64,000 bases of DNA from Mycolicibacterium komossense (GTDB lineage: Bacteria; Actinomycetota; Actinomycetes; Mycobacteriales; Mycobacteriaceae), in NCBI RefSeq assembly GCF_025822605.1, contig NZ_JACKTY010000039.1, forward strand, positions 61,152-125,151, given 5' to 3'. The notes below the pieces were generated by a model. That model was not told the origin of the DNA and did no database searches. It saw only the letters and a program-made list of their open reading frames with translations. Of this stretch, positions 17,892-26,370 are shown piece by piece (position 1 is the stretch's first letter; each line of letters opens with the position of its first letter). The position numbers and the translations under genes were made by a program.

Positions 17892-19022
17892 TCAACTCTG
17901 CTCAGCGTCGAGCTTTGCCTTCTCAGCAGCAGTCAACGCCCTAATATGCTCTGCGGGCGGGCGTTCGTCGGCCCCCTCCTCGCTATCATCTGTGTCTTCC
18001 GGGAGCGGTAACTCGTCAACACCACGACCCTCAAAAAGCACGTCTTCGGCATCTTCCAAGCGCGTCGCTAGTGCAACAAAGTCGCGAAGCATCATCTCGA
18101 GATACTTCGGGAGGAATGATTCATGGACGACATCCATGTAGCGGCACTCGTCGCGCCGGAACTCCGATGTTCTTGGCTCGAGTCTCCATGCGCGTACCCA
18201 TGGAATGGGTTCCAATCTGTGCTCGTCGTCTTGCCGGCGACTAGCAAACATTGGCGCTCGCAGCACTGCCACGCACACAACAATGTGAATACGGTAGAAC
18301 CAGTCTTCTGAGAAGGCGTCCTCCGGTTCATGGATTCCCTTGAGATGCTGGGCAGCTTTCCGCAGAGGGAGCATGAGCGATCTGTACGCCTCCTCGCCGG
18401 TGAGTTCTACCTTCTTTCCCCTCCGTACGACATTCGATATTGAGCCCGCGTACTTCCCTGGCCCTTTGAAGAACTCGAAGTCCGACACGCCGATGATGTC
18501 GTGAACGCTCATATGGAAAGCGAAGTCCGATAGCGCTTCGGTTTCCGGCTCCTTGTGATGCAGGATGACGCTAGTTGATGGGATACCAACGAATTCCGGG
18601 AAATCATGCGTCTCCGACGGGCTCTCGTCACGTATGAAAAACACATAGGGCATCTCACTCTGCTTGCACTCGACAAGCAGATCGAGGCCGCAGCCGTACA
18701 TCCAGTGGCTGTGCCCGCTTGGGGGGTCATCGCCGTCTTGCAATTCGACCCGATCTAGGTTGTCGAAACGCCGCACGAAATTCATCGCCGCATAGGTGTC
18801 GAGCGAGCGAACCTGATCAGACTCACCGTCTACGTAAGTCCATTCTTCTTGCAGATTGAGAGTGACATTGTAGGAGCGGTCTACAGCCTGCTTGATCACA
18901 TGTGCAACGTCGGCCTGCAACGGATAACCGGAGTGAGCAATGGCCTCAGATACATCGCTGATTGAGATGCCCCCCGGCAGCGTCGCGTAGGACGGCGTCG
19001 GTTCGGTTTCGTCTATCGACAT
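17892..19022 (-). CDS. Predicted stand-alone PD-(D/E)xK-type nuclease
   Basis: A 376-residue protein. The N-terminal domain (about 15-160) has HSGYPLQADVAHVIKQAVD, an Asp-containing strand (VRSLDTYAAM) and GLDLLVECKQSEMPYVFFI. That order matches restriction-endonuclease-like proteins where Asp and the ECK triad bind magnesium. The C-terminal part is helical and ends in a long acidic tail. I start it at ATG 19022 (MSIDETEP). An upstream in-frame ATG at 19265 adds 81 residues that do not look conserved. No methylase lies beside it, so it may be a type IV-like or abortive defence nuclease. This role is inference. Confidence 0.68.
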   Translation of the reverse strand: MSIDETEPTPSYATLPGGISISDVSEAIAHSGYPLQADVAHVIKQAVDRSYNVTLNLQEEWTYVDGESDQVRSLDTYAAMNFVRRFDNLDRVELQDGDDPPSGHSHWMYGCGLDLLVECKQSEMPYVFFIRDESPSETHDFPEFVGIPSTSVILHHKEPETEALSDFAFHMSVHDIIGVSDFEFFKGPGKYAGSISNVVRRGKKVELTGEEAYRSLMLPLRKAAQHLKGIHEPEDAFSEDWFYRIHIVVCVAVLRAPMFASRRQDDEHRLEPIPWVRAWRLEPRTSEFRRDECRYMDVVHESFLPKYLEMMLRDFVALATRLEDAEDVLFEGRGVDELPLPEDTDDSEEGADERPPAEHIRALTAAEKAKLDAEQS

Positions 19023-19293
19023 GTGCAGCGACCTTATCGGAGCGCGACACCCTAAGGGGGTAGGTCCGATCACTAGCCGGACCTCGTAACGACCGCTTGC
19101 CAGGCTTCTTTGCGCCGAAACACGTTTTGAAAAATTTGTGCCGGACGGCCGCGCGATGTCTACCGGCTTCCTGGAGTACCCGTCGGATGAAAGGGAAGCC
19201 TGGCTTTCCACAGCATGCATGGGGTGACTAGCGGCCGACTCCTCGTGTTGGTATCCATGAAGCATCGGGTCCGCACCACATCAGGGGGTCAAG

Positions 19294-19617
19294 GTGACGT
19301 TACGTGTAAACCACGAGGACATGGTCGGGTCTGCCATCCACGTCACCGGTCAAGGTGAAGACTTGGCTGCAGGCCATCTCGCTTCAGATAACCGAATGGA
19401 ATCAGCACAGGCAGGCTGGCAGGGCACATCGGCGATAGCCCTAGCTGCGAAGTTGGCAGATTGGCAACCCAAGTCGAAGGTATTGCTTGCCAGAGTGGCA
19501 GACCATGCCGAAGGACTACATACTTCCGCGGCATCATTCGCGGCCATGGAGGAGAAGAACGCCCAAGCATTAGGCCGACTGGGCGCTGCGGCCGACAGCA
19601 TCACGCACCAAACATGA
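19294..19617 (+). CDS. WXG100 (ESAT-6-like) type VII secretion protein
   Basis: A 107-residue helical-hairpin protein with the WXG turn at AGWQG (Trp about 42). Size, high Ala and Glu content and operon position match WXG100 partners that take larger toxins through an ESX (type VII) system. The start is GTG 19294 after AAGGTCAAG-like sequence with only a weak ribosome site. Its stop overlaps the toxin start as ATGA. No ESX secretion machinery is in this window, so export would use a system elsewhere in the genome. Confidence 0.82.
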   Translation: MTLRVNHEDMVGSAIHVTGQGEDLAAGHLASDNRMESAQAGWQGTSAIALAAKLADWQPKSKVLLARVADHAEGLHTSAASFAAMEEKNAQALGRLGAAADSITHQT

Positions 19618-20957
19618 CCATGACCATCGCTGATATCGAGCGGTGGAGCGCCGAATCCGTACGCGAGGTGTTTCACGCAGGACAGACTCGTGCGGAAGTG
19701 ACAAACGACGTGTCCCGCGAGCTCAGCACCCTTCAAGTATTCAATTCTTGGGATGGCGAAGCCGCCAAGGCTGCGCAACACGCGATAGCCAAGACACGCC
19801 AGGACCTTGATGCACACGGGCGTGAAGCGCAGGCGGTCGCCGCAGCCGCTAACCTCGCCGCCAACGACATCGAGAGGGTGCAGCAGGACCTCAAAACGTT
19901 GCAGGCAGACGCCGAGTTACACGGCTTGGAGATCGATCCGGCGACGAACCGCATTGTGCCAACTCCTCATTCGACGCATGGGCGACGGGAAATGCAGGAA
20001 GCAATTCCCGGGTTGCAGGCACGACTCGACACTCTGATCGCAGACGCCAACGCGGTAGATGCCGAGCTAGCCGCGGCCATCAACATGGCGGACGGAGATA
20101 TGCCCATCCCGCCGACACCGGATGGGATCGCCGGCCCGGGGGACAAGCCCATGTCGGATGCTGACATCAAAGCAACGGTCGACAACATCCTTGAAGGACA
20201 AGATCTCAGCCCCACAGAGCGGGCCCGACTGGCGCAACAACTGACAGATCAGCTCCATCAGAGTGCGCTGAGCGGGATGACGGCCGACCAAGCGTCTGAG
20301 GCCGCCGAAAACCAGGCCACCGCCTACATGGCCAGCCTGCACCGGCCCTATGTCCGAGTCAAAACCCGACTCGGTGTGTATCGGGATGCGTTGCGGAACA
20401 CCGACGGCGACATTTTGTCGGATGTCAGTGACGCGGTCATCCCAGCCCGGCGCAACGCCAACGGCGACCTCATCTGGGTTGATAGGGACACTGGCAGGGT
20501 TGTGGGCACAGGCCCTGAAGGCCCACCAAACTCGATGACGGTGCCAGAAAAGGGTGCATCGCACCTTGGTCATGAGTACGGCGACGAAAACTGGCGCGTA
20601 CTTAGACAAGCCGAGGAAGAGGGATGGACACAAGAAGAGCTCAATGACTTCATGAACAATAGGGAAAAGTACCGGCTGGAGACACCTGCAGAGAACAGCG
20701 GTCACGCCAACGAGGACAAGAGCCCCTACGAGAGCAATCCGGACTGGACTCCTGAGCGGGTGAAGGCAGGACAACCTGCCGGTGGTTCGGCGACCTCAGC
20801 AGGAACAGGTTCGTACTCGCCTCCGTCGAATGGCCCGGTAATCAACGTGACTCCTGAGCAGGTAGCGCAAGGCGGCGCAATCACCGTTGGAGGTGTCATC
20901 ATAGGAGTGCTGACCTTCCTAGAAAATCCGTGGCAAGCGATAACCGGAGGAGGATGA
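19614..20957 (+). CDS. WXG-led type VII secreted toxin with GH-E nuclease domain
   Basis: A 447-residue predicted polymorphic toxin. The N-terminal helical region (about 1-160) has a WXG-type turn (NSWDGEAA, Trp about 46) and long helices typical of ESX substrates. The centre is Pro- and Asp-rich. Residues about 315-368 show SHLGHEYGDENW, then EEGWTQEELNDFMNN and SGHANED. These are the Gly-His and His/Glu landmarks of the GH-E (HNH/Endo VII-type) toxin nuclease family. An unusual 75-residue tail follows with a hydrophobic stretch (about 423-441). It overlaps both neighbours by 4 bp. DNA is the likely target; the tail may be an export or membrane-entry element. Confidence 0.78.
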   Translation: MTMTIADIERWSAESVREVFHAGQTRAEVTNDVSRELSTLQVFNSWDGEAAKAAQHAIAKTRQDLDAHGREAQAVAAAANLAANDIERVQQDLKTLQADAELHGLEIDPATNRIVPTPHSTHGRREMQEAIPGLQARLDTLIADANAVDAELAAAINMADGDMPIPPTPDGIAGPGDKPMSDADIKATVDNILEGQDLSPTERARLAQQLTDQLHQSALSGMTADQASEAAENQATAYMASLHRPYVRVKTRLGVYRDALRNTDGDILSDVSDAVIPARRNANGDLIWVDRDTGRVVGTGPEGPPNSMTVPEKGASHLGHEYGDENWRVLRQAEEEGWTQEELNDFMNNREKYRLETPAENSGHANEDKSPYESNPDWTPERVKAGQPAGGSATSAGTGSYSPPSNGPVINVTPEQVAQGGAITVGGVIIGVLTFLENPWQAITGGG

Positions 20958-21652
20958 TGACACCCGAAAGCCCCGCCGCAGCAGCGAAATACGTGCCATC
21001 ACCGATCCAGGGTGAAGTGCAGCGGCCGGCTCGGGAACCTGCGGCCGCCCAGCCTGACCGTAGTCGGCTGATGTCGGTATCGTCCGTCGTCGACGAAGTG
21101 CGGAATCACGTGGCCAACCTGAGCGCGGTGCCCGCCCAAAACCTGCCTGAATGGCTTCAATCTCTGGATGTCCCACCAGGCTGGCAGCTCGCTCAGATCG
21201 GAACTGACGCAGTTCCTTTGGGACGGGTCGTCCTCAGCGGGCACAAGCCCGAGGGCGGGTGGGAGGGTTGCGAAACGCTGAGTCTTTTCGGCTTCAATGG
21301 AACACTGCCCGAAAACGTCCTGACTGAGAGCGCAGACCGCACACTTCGCGACCTCGACGCCGACAACGTCAACTCCATCTCGCTGACTATCGCTGCAGAC
21401 TCTTCCGCGGCGGCGGTCCGTAGCAGCGGCTATTTCACGACCAGCGGTCGACGGGTATGGGCCCAGTACAGCACGTACGTAGGCCGTAACGAGGGCGGCG
21501 AGGAAGGGTTCCTCATCGAGCACGCGATATATATCGACGCCGCGCAGCGGCCACTACTGCGCCACGACGTCGAGGACATGGGCGATGCAGTCCATTCAGC
21601 CTTCCTGGGCCGACTCGTTACCGTTGACCCCACGACCCCAAATAGAATCTAA
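20954..21652 (+). CDS. Toxin-operon partner protein, unknown family
   Basis: A 232-residue protein between the toxin and the ankyrin gene. The first 40 residues are Pro/Ala-rich and disordered. The rest is a single alpha/beta-looking domain with PPGWQLAQIGTDAVPLGRV and WEGCETLSLFGFNG. It is rich in beta strands and has no signal peptide or catalytic motif. Position suggests a secretion chaperone or second immunity factor; it slightly recalls LpqN-like domains, but I cannot confirm that. It starts at ATG 20954 after GGAGGAGG and overlaps the toxin stop by 4 bp. Confidence 0.7.
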   Translation: MMTPESPAAAAKYVPSPIQGEVQRPAREPAAAQPDRSRLMSVSSVVDEVRNHVANLSAVPAQNLPEWLQSLDVPPGWQLAQIGTDAVPLGRVVLSGHKPEGGWEGCETLSLFGFNGTLPENVLTESADRTLRDLDADNVNSISLTIAADSSAAAVRSSGYFTTSGRRVWAQYSTYVGRNEGGEEGFLIEHAIYIDAAQRPLLRHDVEDMGDAVHSAFLGRLVTVDPTTPNRI

Positions 21653-21665
21653 GAGGCAGTCACTC

Positions 21666-22097
21666 ATGGCGCGCAGCGGCAGACCCCCGAAGATCGACCC
21701 TTTGAAACCGATCCACACCGCAATTATGAAGAACGACGTATCAGCGTTCAGCGTGGAACTGGCCGCTGGCAATGACATCAACGCGCCAGGCCCTGAAGAT
21801 ATGACACCGCTACACATCGCAGCCGACAAAGGAAACATCGAGTTCGCCAAGGCGCTACTAGATGCGGGCGTTGACATTGACCCCATCAACGTATTCGGTA
21901 ACACTCCGCTGTGGCTTGCCGTGAGGAAGCGCCACCGGAACTCACCGGACGGTTCGATGATTCGACTACTCCTCGACCACGGTGCTGATCCGAACCGTGG
22001 CGAAAATGACAGCTCTCCTCTGAAGACCGCCAAGATCATCGCCGACTATCCGGCAGATTTGGTCGAGCTCTTGGAAGAAAAAGCAAAGGCAAAGTAG
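21666..22097 (+). CDS. Ankyrin-repeat protein, likely toxin immunity protein
   Basis: A 143-residue protein made of about three ankyrin repeats. The clearest are EDMTPLHIAADKGNIEFAKA with LLDAGVDID, and GNTPLWLAVRKRHRN with IRLLLDHGADPN. Ankyrin proteins are known immunity partners of polymorphic toxins, including HNH/GH-E types. It sits 13 bp after the previous gene, last in the toxin operon, and has no signal peptide, so it would protect the cytoplasm. It starts at ATG 21666. An alternative is a general scaffold protein. Confidence 0.82.
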   Translation: MARSGRPPKIDPLKPIHTAIMKNDVSAFSVELAAGNDINAPGPEDMTPLHIAADKGNIEFAKALLDAGVDIDPINVFGNTPLWLAVRKRHRNSPDGSMIRLLLDHGADPNRGENDSSPLKTAKIIADYPADLVELLEEKAKAK

Positions 22098-22217
22098 CGA
22101 ATCATCGCGCGTTGATGAAAACACCACAAGTGCACTTCAAGAACTCCACACTTGCCGGAGAGCCAGTGTGCAGCCGGTTTACACAACCAGCATCCGACTA
22201 TCAGTGCATTTTGCGAG

Positions 22218-22553
22218 TCACCAGATCACCACGACAGCGTCGTTGCCGCCCTCGCAGCGCGTAGCGTCAACGACGATGCCGCTGTCCATATGGGCGGTAT
22301 AACCGGCGTCGCAGTACATGGTGTAAAACATGCTCGTGACCGGCGAGTATGCAGTGATGACCTGACCATCCTGATTGAGCCAGGCATACCGCACATTATC
22401 GGCGAATGCGCACGAGGTGACCACCGTTGCAACGCCATCTCGCCCCGATGGGCAGGTGATGAATACCTCGGCTTTGGCTGGGGCTGCAGAAGTCAGCCCG
22501 ATGGCGACGACGACACTGGCCACAAGGGCAGACTGGCGACCTATCAAGCGCAT
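22218..22553 (-). CDS. Small secreted protein, unknown function
   Basis: A 111-residue protein with a clear signal peptide (about 1-28, ending PAKA) and a mature part with four Cys (ITCPSGRDG, TSCAFA, YCDAGYT, ATRCEGG) that could form two disulphides. It starts at ATG 22553. It resembles the small secreted proteins often found in mycobacteria and their phages, but I cannot name a family. It is transcribed against the toxin operon and may share its terminator region. Confidence 0.7.
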   Translation of the reverse strand: MRLIGRQSALVASVVVAIGLTSAAPAKAEVFITCPSGRDGVATVVTSCAFADNVRYAWLNQDGQVITAYSPVTSMFYTMYCDAGYTAHMDSGIVVDATRCEGGNDAVVVIW

Positions 22554-22974
22554 CTAGAGCACCCCCGATCACGAGATTCAGATGCTATCTGACCGCGACA
22601 GCAATCTCACAGGGTTTCGCCAGCCCACTCGAAAGTAAGCAGTCACGCCTCGGGAGTACTTCTCCCCTATGAGGCGCCAGGAATTAGGAAGGCTGAACGA
22701 CCTTCGCAGCCCCGACCTACGGCAGGTGCACTCAGATACGTAGCGAACCGATCAAGGTGGAAGGAAAGCCGCTCGGGCGATTGGCCCAGCCGGCCTGCCG
22801 AAAAGAGCGACTACTTCCGTCCTCAAGGATGTGATACCTAGCCAGCAAACCTCAACAAATCGATCGTTGATCGACGTTCACGAATCCCCTCCGGTAAGCC
22901 ATGCATCGCCGTATATGCTGCCGGCGGTATGCACGAGATGGTGCACGTGCTTTGACCAGCGGGGTGGGATCACG
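22554..22974. other. Gene-free stretch
   Basis: I see no credible coding frame in these 421 bases between the secreted protein and the Gly-rich membrane protein. It includes both of their promoters. No repeat, tRNA or strong hairpin was recognised. Confidence 0.5.
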
Positions 22975-23436
22975 ATGAGAATTGGCATCGGCGGTGGAGC
23001 GTTCGGATTTCGTGGCGGCATTTCAACCAGGGGCATCGGTGTCGGCATCGGACCGTTATCAGCGGGAACGTCATGGGGTGGCCGGCGTCGAAGATCGTCG
23101 TCCGGCGACGGCGGATTCTTTGTATTTCTGATTGCGGTTCTTGCGCTTGCCTGGCCTTGGTTCTTGGGAACGTATATCGCGGTCGCTGCCGGTGCCGCCA
23201 ACCCATCACCGGCCCGGACAGCTGTCGGAGTGGTCTTTGAGTTGCCCTGGATCGTCTTCCTGATAGTTATCGGAATGTCAGTGTTACGCAGGAATTCTCA
23301 GCGCAGAGCTGAACTTGCCGCCTACCATGCTGTACGGGCCGATACGGCGCCCGGCGGCAAGGCGATCTACCGACACGGCGGATGCACGGTGAATCACAGG
23401 ACGCCTGAAGCCGCGAGCAACTGTCGTAAGGGGTAG
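22975..23436 (+). CDS. Gly-rich two-helix membrane protein
   Basis: A 153-residue protein. A Gly/Arg-rich head (FGFRGGISTRGIGVGIGPLS, then WGGRRRR) recalls DUF4236-like N-termini. Two membrane helices follow at about 45-70 and 80-103. A short soluble tail has AIYRHGGCTVNHRTPEAASN with two Cys and His residues. The start is ATG 22975 after GGGGTGGGATCACG; upstream in-frame starts would add unrelated sequence. The role is unknown; its position in the int-proximal third suggests an island or phage-like gene. Confidence 0.65.
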   Translation: MRIGIGGGAFGFRGGISTRGIGVGIGPLSAGTSWGGRRRRSSSGDGGFFVFLIAVLALAWPWFLGTYIAVAAGAANPSPARTAVGVVFELPWIVFLIVIGMSVLRRNSQRRAELAAYHAVRADTAPGGKAIYRHGGCTVNHRTPEAASNCRKG

Positions 23437-23663
23437 TTTCAAAGCTGAGGTATATCTCGCGCGAGCGGCGTCGACCCAGTCGACATGGGCGGGGAATTCA
23501 ATGCGGCGGCTAGTTCGCGCTAGAGTCGATAGTAGAGTTTCGCCAAGACGGTCACCCACTCAATTAGGACACAACGTCTTTCTGAGATCGGTGGTCAATG
23601 TTTACCAACTCCATAGACCCGGAACGTTATGGCTGCGAAATTGCGATCGTTGAGCTTTTACCT

Positions 23664-24392
23664 CTATGCGTTTTTTCCCGCCGAGTTCTTCAGGCCGTTG
23701 CACTTTTCGATATACATGCTGAGACATTTACTGGAGCAGGTAGGCGGGTGCCCATACCTGACCGTTTTTCCGCGGGTTCCGCATGTGACGCAGACGTAGG
23801 TGCCTTCCTCGGGCCTGGCGCCTGGTGCAGAATGCCCTGTTGGTTCGTGGTCCGGTGATTCTTCCCTTGGTGTTATTTGATTTGGTGGTAAGTGCTCTGG
23901 TGGAGGGTCATAGCTGTGAGCCTCTGAGGCGACCGGGCTGAGCTGCTGAGGCGTCAGGATCGACCCTTTGACCCTTTGATTTGAGCTATTGACATCGTCG
24001 GTCTGACCCCCTGAGACGTTCAGCTCGGGCTGCTGAGATCGGGCGTGCACACCGTAGGCTTGACTTATAGGCGGGGAGGTATGAAATGCATACTCCGTCG
24101 CCCAGCAACGGCCGTCGCCAGCTCGACCACCGGTCTTCACTTTCCATATGTAACCGGCTTCCATGAGTCGATTGAGGCAGCGCTTCACGGTGGTCGCCGA
24201 GACGCGGCAGTTCGCCGCCAGCTTGTCGACACCAGGGTATGCACTGGCACCGTCACTGCCGTTTGCGTAGTTCAGCAGCGTCACTAAGACCCGGAATTCG
24301 TTGGCTGATATATCAGCACCGGCGCGATCATCGCTTCCAGTTGCGTAGCCACCCAGCTTTTTCAGATATGCAAATTTATCGAAGCTGGACAC
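23664..24392 (-). CDS. Winged-helix Rep-like protein of the integrated element
   Basis: A 242-residue protein. Residues about 25-95 form a HTH_36-type winged helix (FRVLVTLLNYANGSDGAS, KLAANCRVSATTVKRCLNRL, MEAGYIWKV) as in phage and plasmid replication initiators. A Pro/Ser/Glu-rich linker and a small Cys motif (VCVTCGTRGK then TCSSKC, about 198-224) that may bind zinc follow. The start is GTG 24392. The order Rep-like, excisionase, integrase on one strand is that of integrative plasmids such as pSAM2. A regulator role is the alternative. Confidence 0.7.
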   Translation of the reverse strand: MSSFDKFAYLKKLGGYATGSDDRAGADISANEFRVLVTLLNYANGSDGASAYPGVDKLAANCRVSATTVKRCLNRLMEAGYIWKVKTGGRAGDGRCWATEYAFHTSPPISQAYGVHARSQQPELNVSGGQTDDVNSSNQRVKGSILTPQQLSPVASEAHSYDPPPEHLPPNQITPREESPDHEPTGHSAPGARPEEGTYVCVTCGTRGKTVRYGHPPTCSSKCLSMYIEKCNGLKNSAGKNA

Positions 24393-24443
24393 GAAGATCC
24401 TTATCTCTTCCGTTGTTCTCCATCGATTGGCCTTTCCTGCTTC

Positions 24444-24704
24444 TCACAATTCCTCAGCCAACCGCCTGCGGGCGGACGCCGGTGTGATAGAGCTCGTGGT
24501 CGCTGCGGAGCTCTTGGTGTTCTTGAAGGTGTCCAGTGCAGCGCGGACATCGTCGTCGGTCATCACCCAAGTCCGGCCCAACTTGGTACCGGGGATGACG
24601 CCGGCGTTGAGGCGGCGACTCAGCCAGTCGACGGAAGGGAACGGTGGGACAAGGTCTTTGATCGGGTGAGCCAGTGGCTCCCGGGTTTTCGCGGTGTTTG
24701 TCAT
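24444..24704 (-). CDS. Excisionase / helix-turn-helix protein
   Basis: An 86-residue protein with a MerR/Xis-type helix-turn-helix: SVDWLSRRLNAGVIPGTKLG, then RTWVMTDDDVRAAL. It probably directs the integrase toward excision by bending DNA at the attachment site. It starts at ATG 24704 and lies on the same strand as the integrase, about 450 bp downstream of it. It ends 51 bp before the Rep-like gene starts, so the two may be co-transcribed. Confidence 0.75.
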   Translation of the reverse strand: MTNTAKTREPLAHPIKDLVPPFPSVDWLSRRLNAGVIPGTKLGRTWVMTDDDVRAALDTFKNTKSSAATTSSITPASARRRLAEEL

Positions 24705-25155
24705 GTCGGAACCATCGCAAACGCAGTCGACAGTTTTGGGCGCAGACGACGACGAAACACGCTCCGCAGACCAGTTGCGAGCCCAGTTCCACCCGGTGAG
24801 ATGCCGCGTCGGACGAGCTGGACAAGTGGTAGACGTCGTTCATGTTTGGACTTCCCCACCAGCTCCAGCAAGCAAATGTGCTTGTCGGGATTCGTTGGCG
24901 GCGCCAGAGGTCGTGGCGGTCTTCACGCAGGTAGACCGGCCGGCCCGGGCCGTGGAAGAGCCCCAGCCTGGGAGGAAACCGATCTGGGCGTCGGACTTTA
25001 GGTTCGAGCCGTCGGCTCCACTTGCATCTCGTGGTCGGCCTACTTGCGTGGAGAAGTTCGGGGAGCAGTCCTTACCGTCGAGGTTGACGAAGATGGCGAG
25101 CGCGTCCTCGTCCTGGTTGTGGAAGAAGTCCTTGTTCTAGTTGACGTGCTCCCGG
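24705..25155. other. Spacer between integrase and excisionase with a possible gene remnant
   Basis: No intact gene is supported in these 451 bases. On the minus strand, from 25137 down to about 24845, one frame stays open for almost 100 codons and begins right after a TAG with a protein-like stretch (KDFFHNQDEDALAIFVNLDG). It has no start codon, so it may be the tail of a decayed gene. The left end carries the excisionase promoter. Confidence 0.4.
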
Positions 25156-26271
25156 CTATGCACTGAGTGCAGCGGCGATAGCGTCGGCAGCTGCGGCGGC
25201 ACTCTTGCGGTCAAGGTGGCCGTAGTGATCGACGGTTGTCGCAATTGACTCGTGTCCCAGATGCGCCTGGATCACAGGGAGCGGCACGCCGGCGTTGATC
25301 ATCCACGACGCACACGTATGCCGTAAATCGTGGATGCGGGGCGACTTCTCTAGGACCGGCTTAGCCGGGTTGTTCTCGTCGCAGGCCATCGCCTTCGCCC
25401 GCGTCTTCACCCACACGTTGGAGCGCCAGCTGTACAGCCGAATCGGCCCTCCATTGGAGCCGACGAAAAGCCATTCGTGGGAGTAGTCGAGTTGATCTAG
25501 AACCGCCTTCGGAACGTTGATCGTGCGGACGCTCTTCTTGGTCTTCGGCGGGCCGAGGTAGTAGCGGGGGCCGTCTTTCTTCCACGCCCGTGTAATCCGT
25601 ACGGTGCCAGCGGCGCGGTCCACGTCGGACGGCCGGAGCGCCAGCGCCTCACTCGCGCGGCACCCCGACGACACCAGGAATTCCACGAGCGGCTTGTATC
25701 GGTCGCTGAAATACGACTTGAGGATCTGGTACTCGTCGGGTTCCAGAAAGCACATCTCGCGTTCTTCGGTGCGCGGTAACCGGACACCTAGACACGGGTT
25801 CGCTGAGAGCTGGTTGGTCTCCACGGCACGGTTGAGAGCGCCGGAGAGGAACCCCGATTTGTTCTGAATTGTGCCGCCCGCCGCCCCCGCCTCATGCATC
25901 GCGTTGACCCACCCGGCGACGTCTTCACGCGTCAGCTTCGCCAGCGGGATCGCACCGAGCACCGGGGCGATGTCGTTTTGGAGGTACCGCTGATACTCGG
26001 TGATCGTCTTGCGCTCGACACCCGACAGACCCGCGATGTGCCGCGCCAGATACTCCGCCAGGGTCGGACCCGCCTTGACGGATTTATGAGTCTCCCCGAT
26101 GCCGGATGCTTCCATCGCTCGTTTGCCACCGACGGCGTTCACGAGGACGCGGAACTTTTCCGCCTCCGATTCGTCGGTGAATGGGACGGACGTTTGGCGG
26201 GCGTCAACAGTGAATAAAACGGCGTATGTGTACGTGCCGTCTGTGCGAGGACGCCTACGAATGCTGGCCAT
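25156..26271 (-). CDS. Tyrosine site-specific integrase
   Basis: A 371-residue phage-type integrase that recombines the element with its attachment site. It has an N-terminal arm-binding domain, a SAM-like core-binding domain (about 70-150) and a catalytic domain. Catalytic residues are visible as SSGCRASEALAL (Arg), RIHDLRHTCASWMI (HxxR) and AHLGHESIATTVDHYGHLD (His and Tyr nucleophile). The start is ATG 26271, 100 bp from the 3' end of ssrA and pointing away from it, the usual layout when ssrA is the target. It appears intact. Confidence 0.93.
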   Translation of the reverse strand: MASIRRRPRTDGTYTYAVLFTVDARQTSVPFTDESEAEKFRVLVNAVGGKRAMEASGIGETHKSVKAGPTLAEYLARHIAGLSGVERKTITEYQRYLQNDIAPVLGAIPLAKLTREDVAGWVNAMHEAGAAGGTIQNKSGFLSGALNRAVETNQLSANPCLGVRLPRTEEREMCFLEPDEYQILKSYFSDRYKPLVEFLVSSGCRASEALALRPSDVDRAAGTVRITRAWKKDGPRYYLGPPKTKKSVRTINVPKAVLDQLDYSHEWLFVGSNGGPIRLYSWRSNVWVKTRAKAMACDENNPAKPVLEKSPRIHDLRHTCASWMINAGVPLPVIQAHLGHESIATTVDHYGHLDRKSAAAAADAIAAALSA

Positions 26272-26300
26272 ATCGGGAAGGTATCACCACACAGCAACAA

Positions 26301-26342
26301 CCCCGAGAACCTTGACAATCTCTTGACAAGGCGTTCTCGGGG
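26301..26342 (-). terminator. Hairpin after ssrA, likely terminator
   Basis: A perfect 10-bp inverted repeat (CCCCGAGAAC / GTTCTCGGGG) encloses a 22-nt loop that can add a CTTG/CAAG extension. Read on the ssrA strand the hairpin is followed by TTGTTGCTGT. It lies between ssrA and the integrase start and could end ssrA transcription. Two TTGACA boxes in the loop could alternatively be promoter or Int/Xis binding sites. Confidence 0.55.
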
Positions 26343-26370
26343 CCGTTTTAACCATCTGACCTGCAGTTAT

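Noticed and set aside
17734..17944. Plus-strand frame of about 70 codons (MDFPMLQWYSTDGV...) before and into the nuclease gene
   Set aside because: It overlaps the 3' end of the opposite nuclease gene, shows no family pattern and has only a weak ribosome site.
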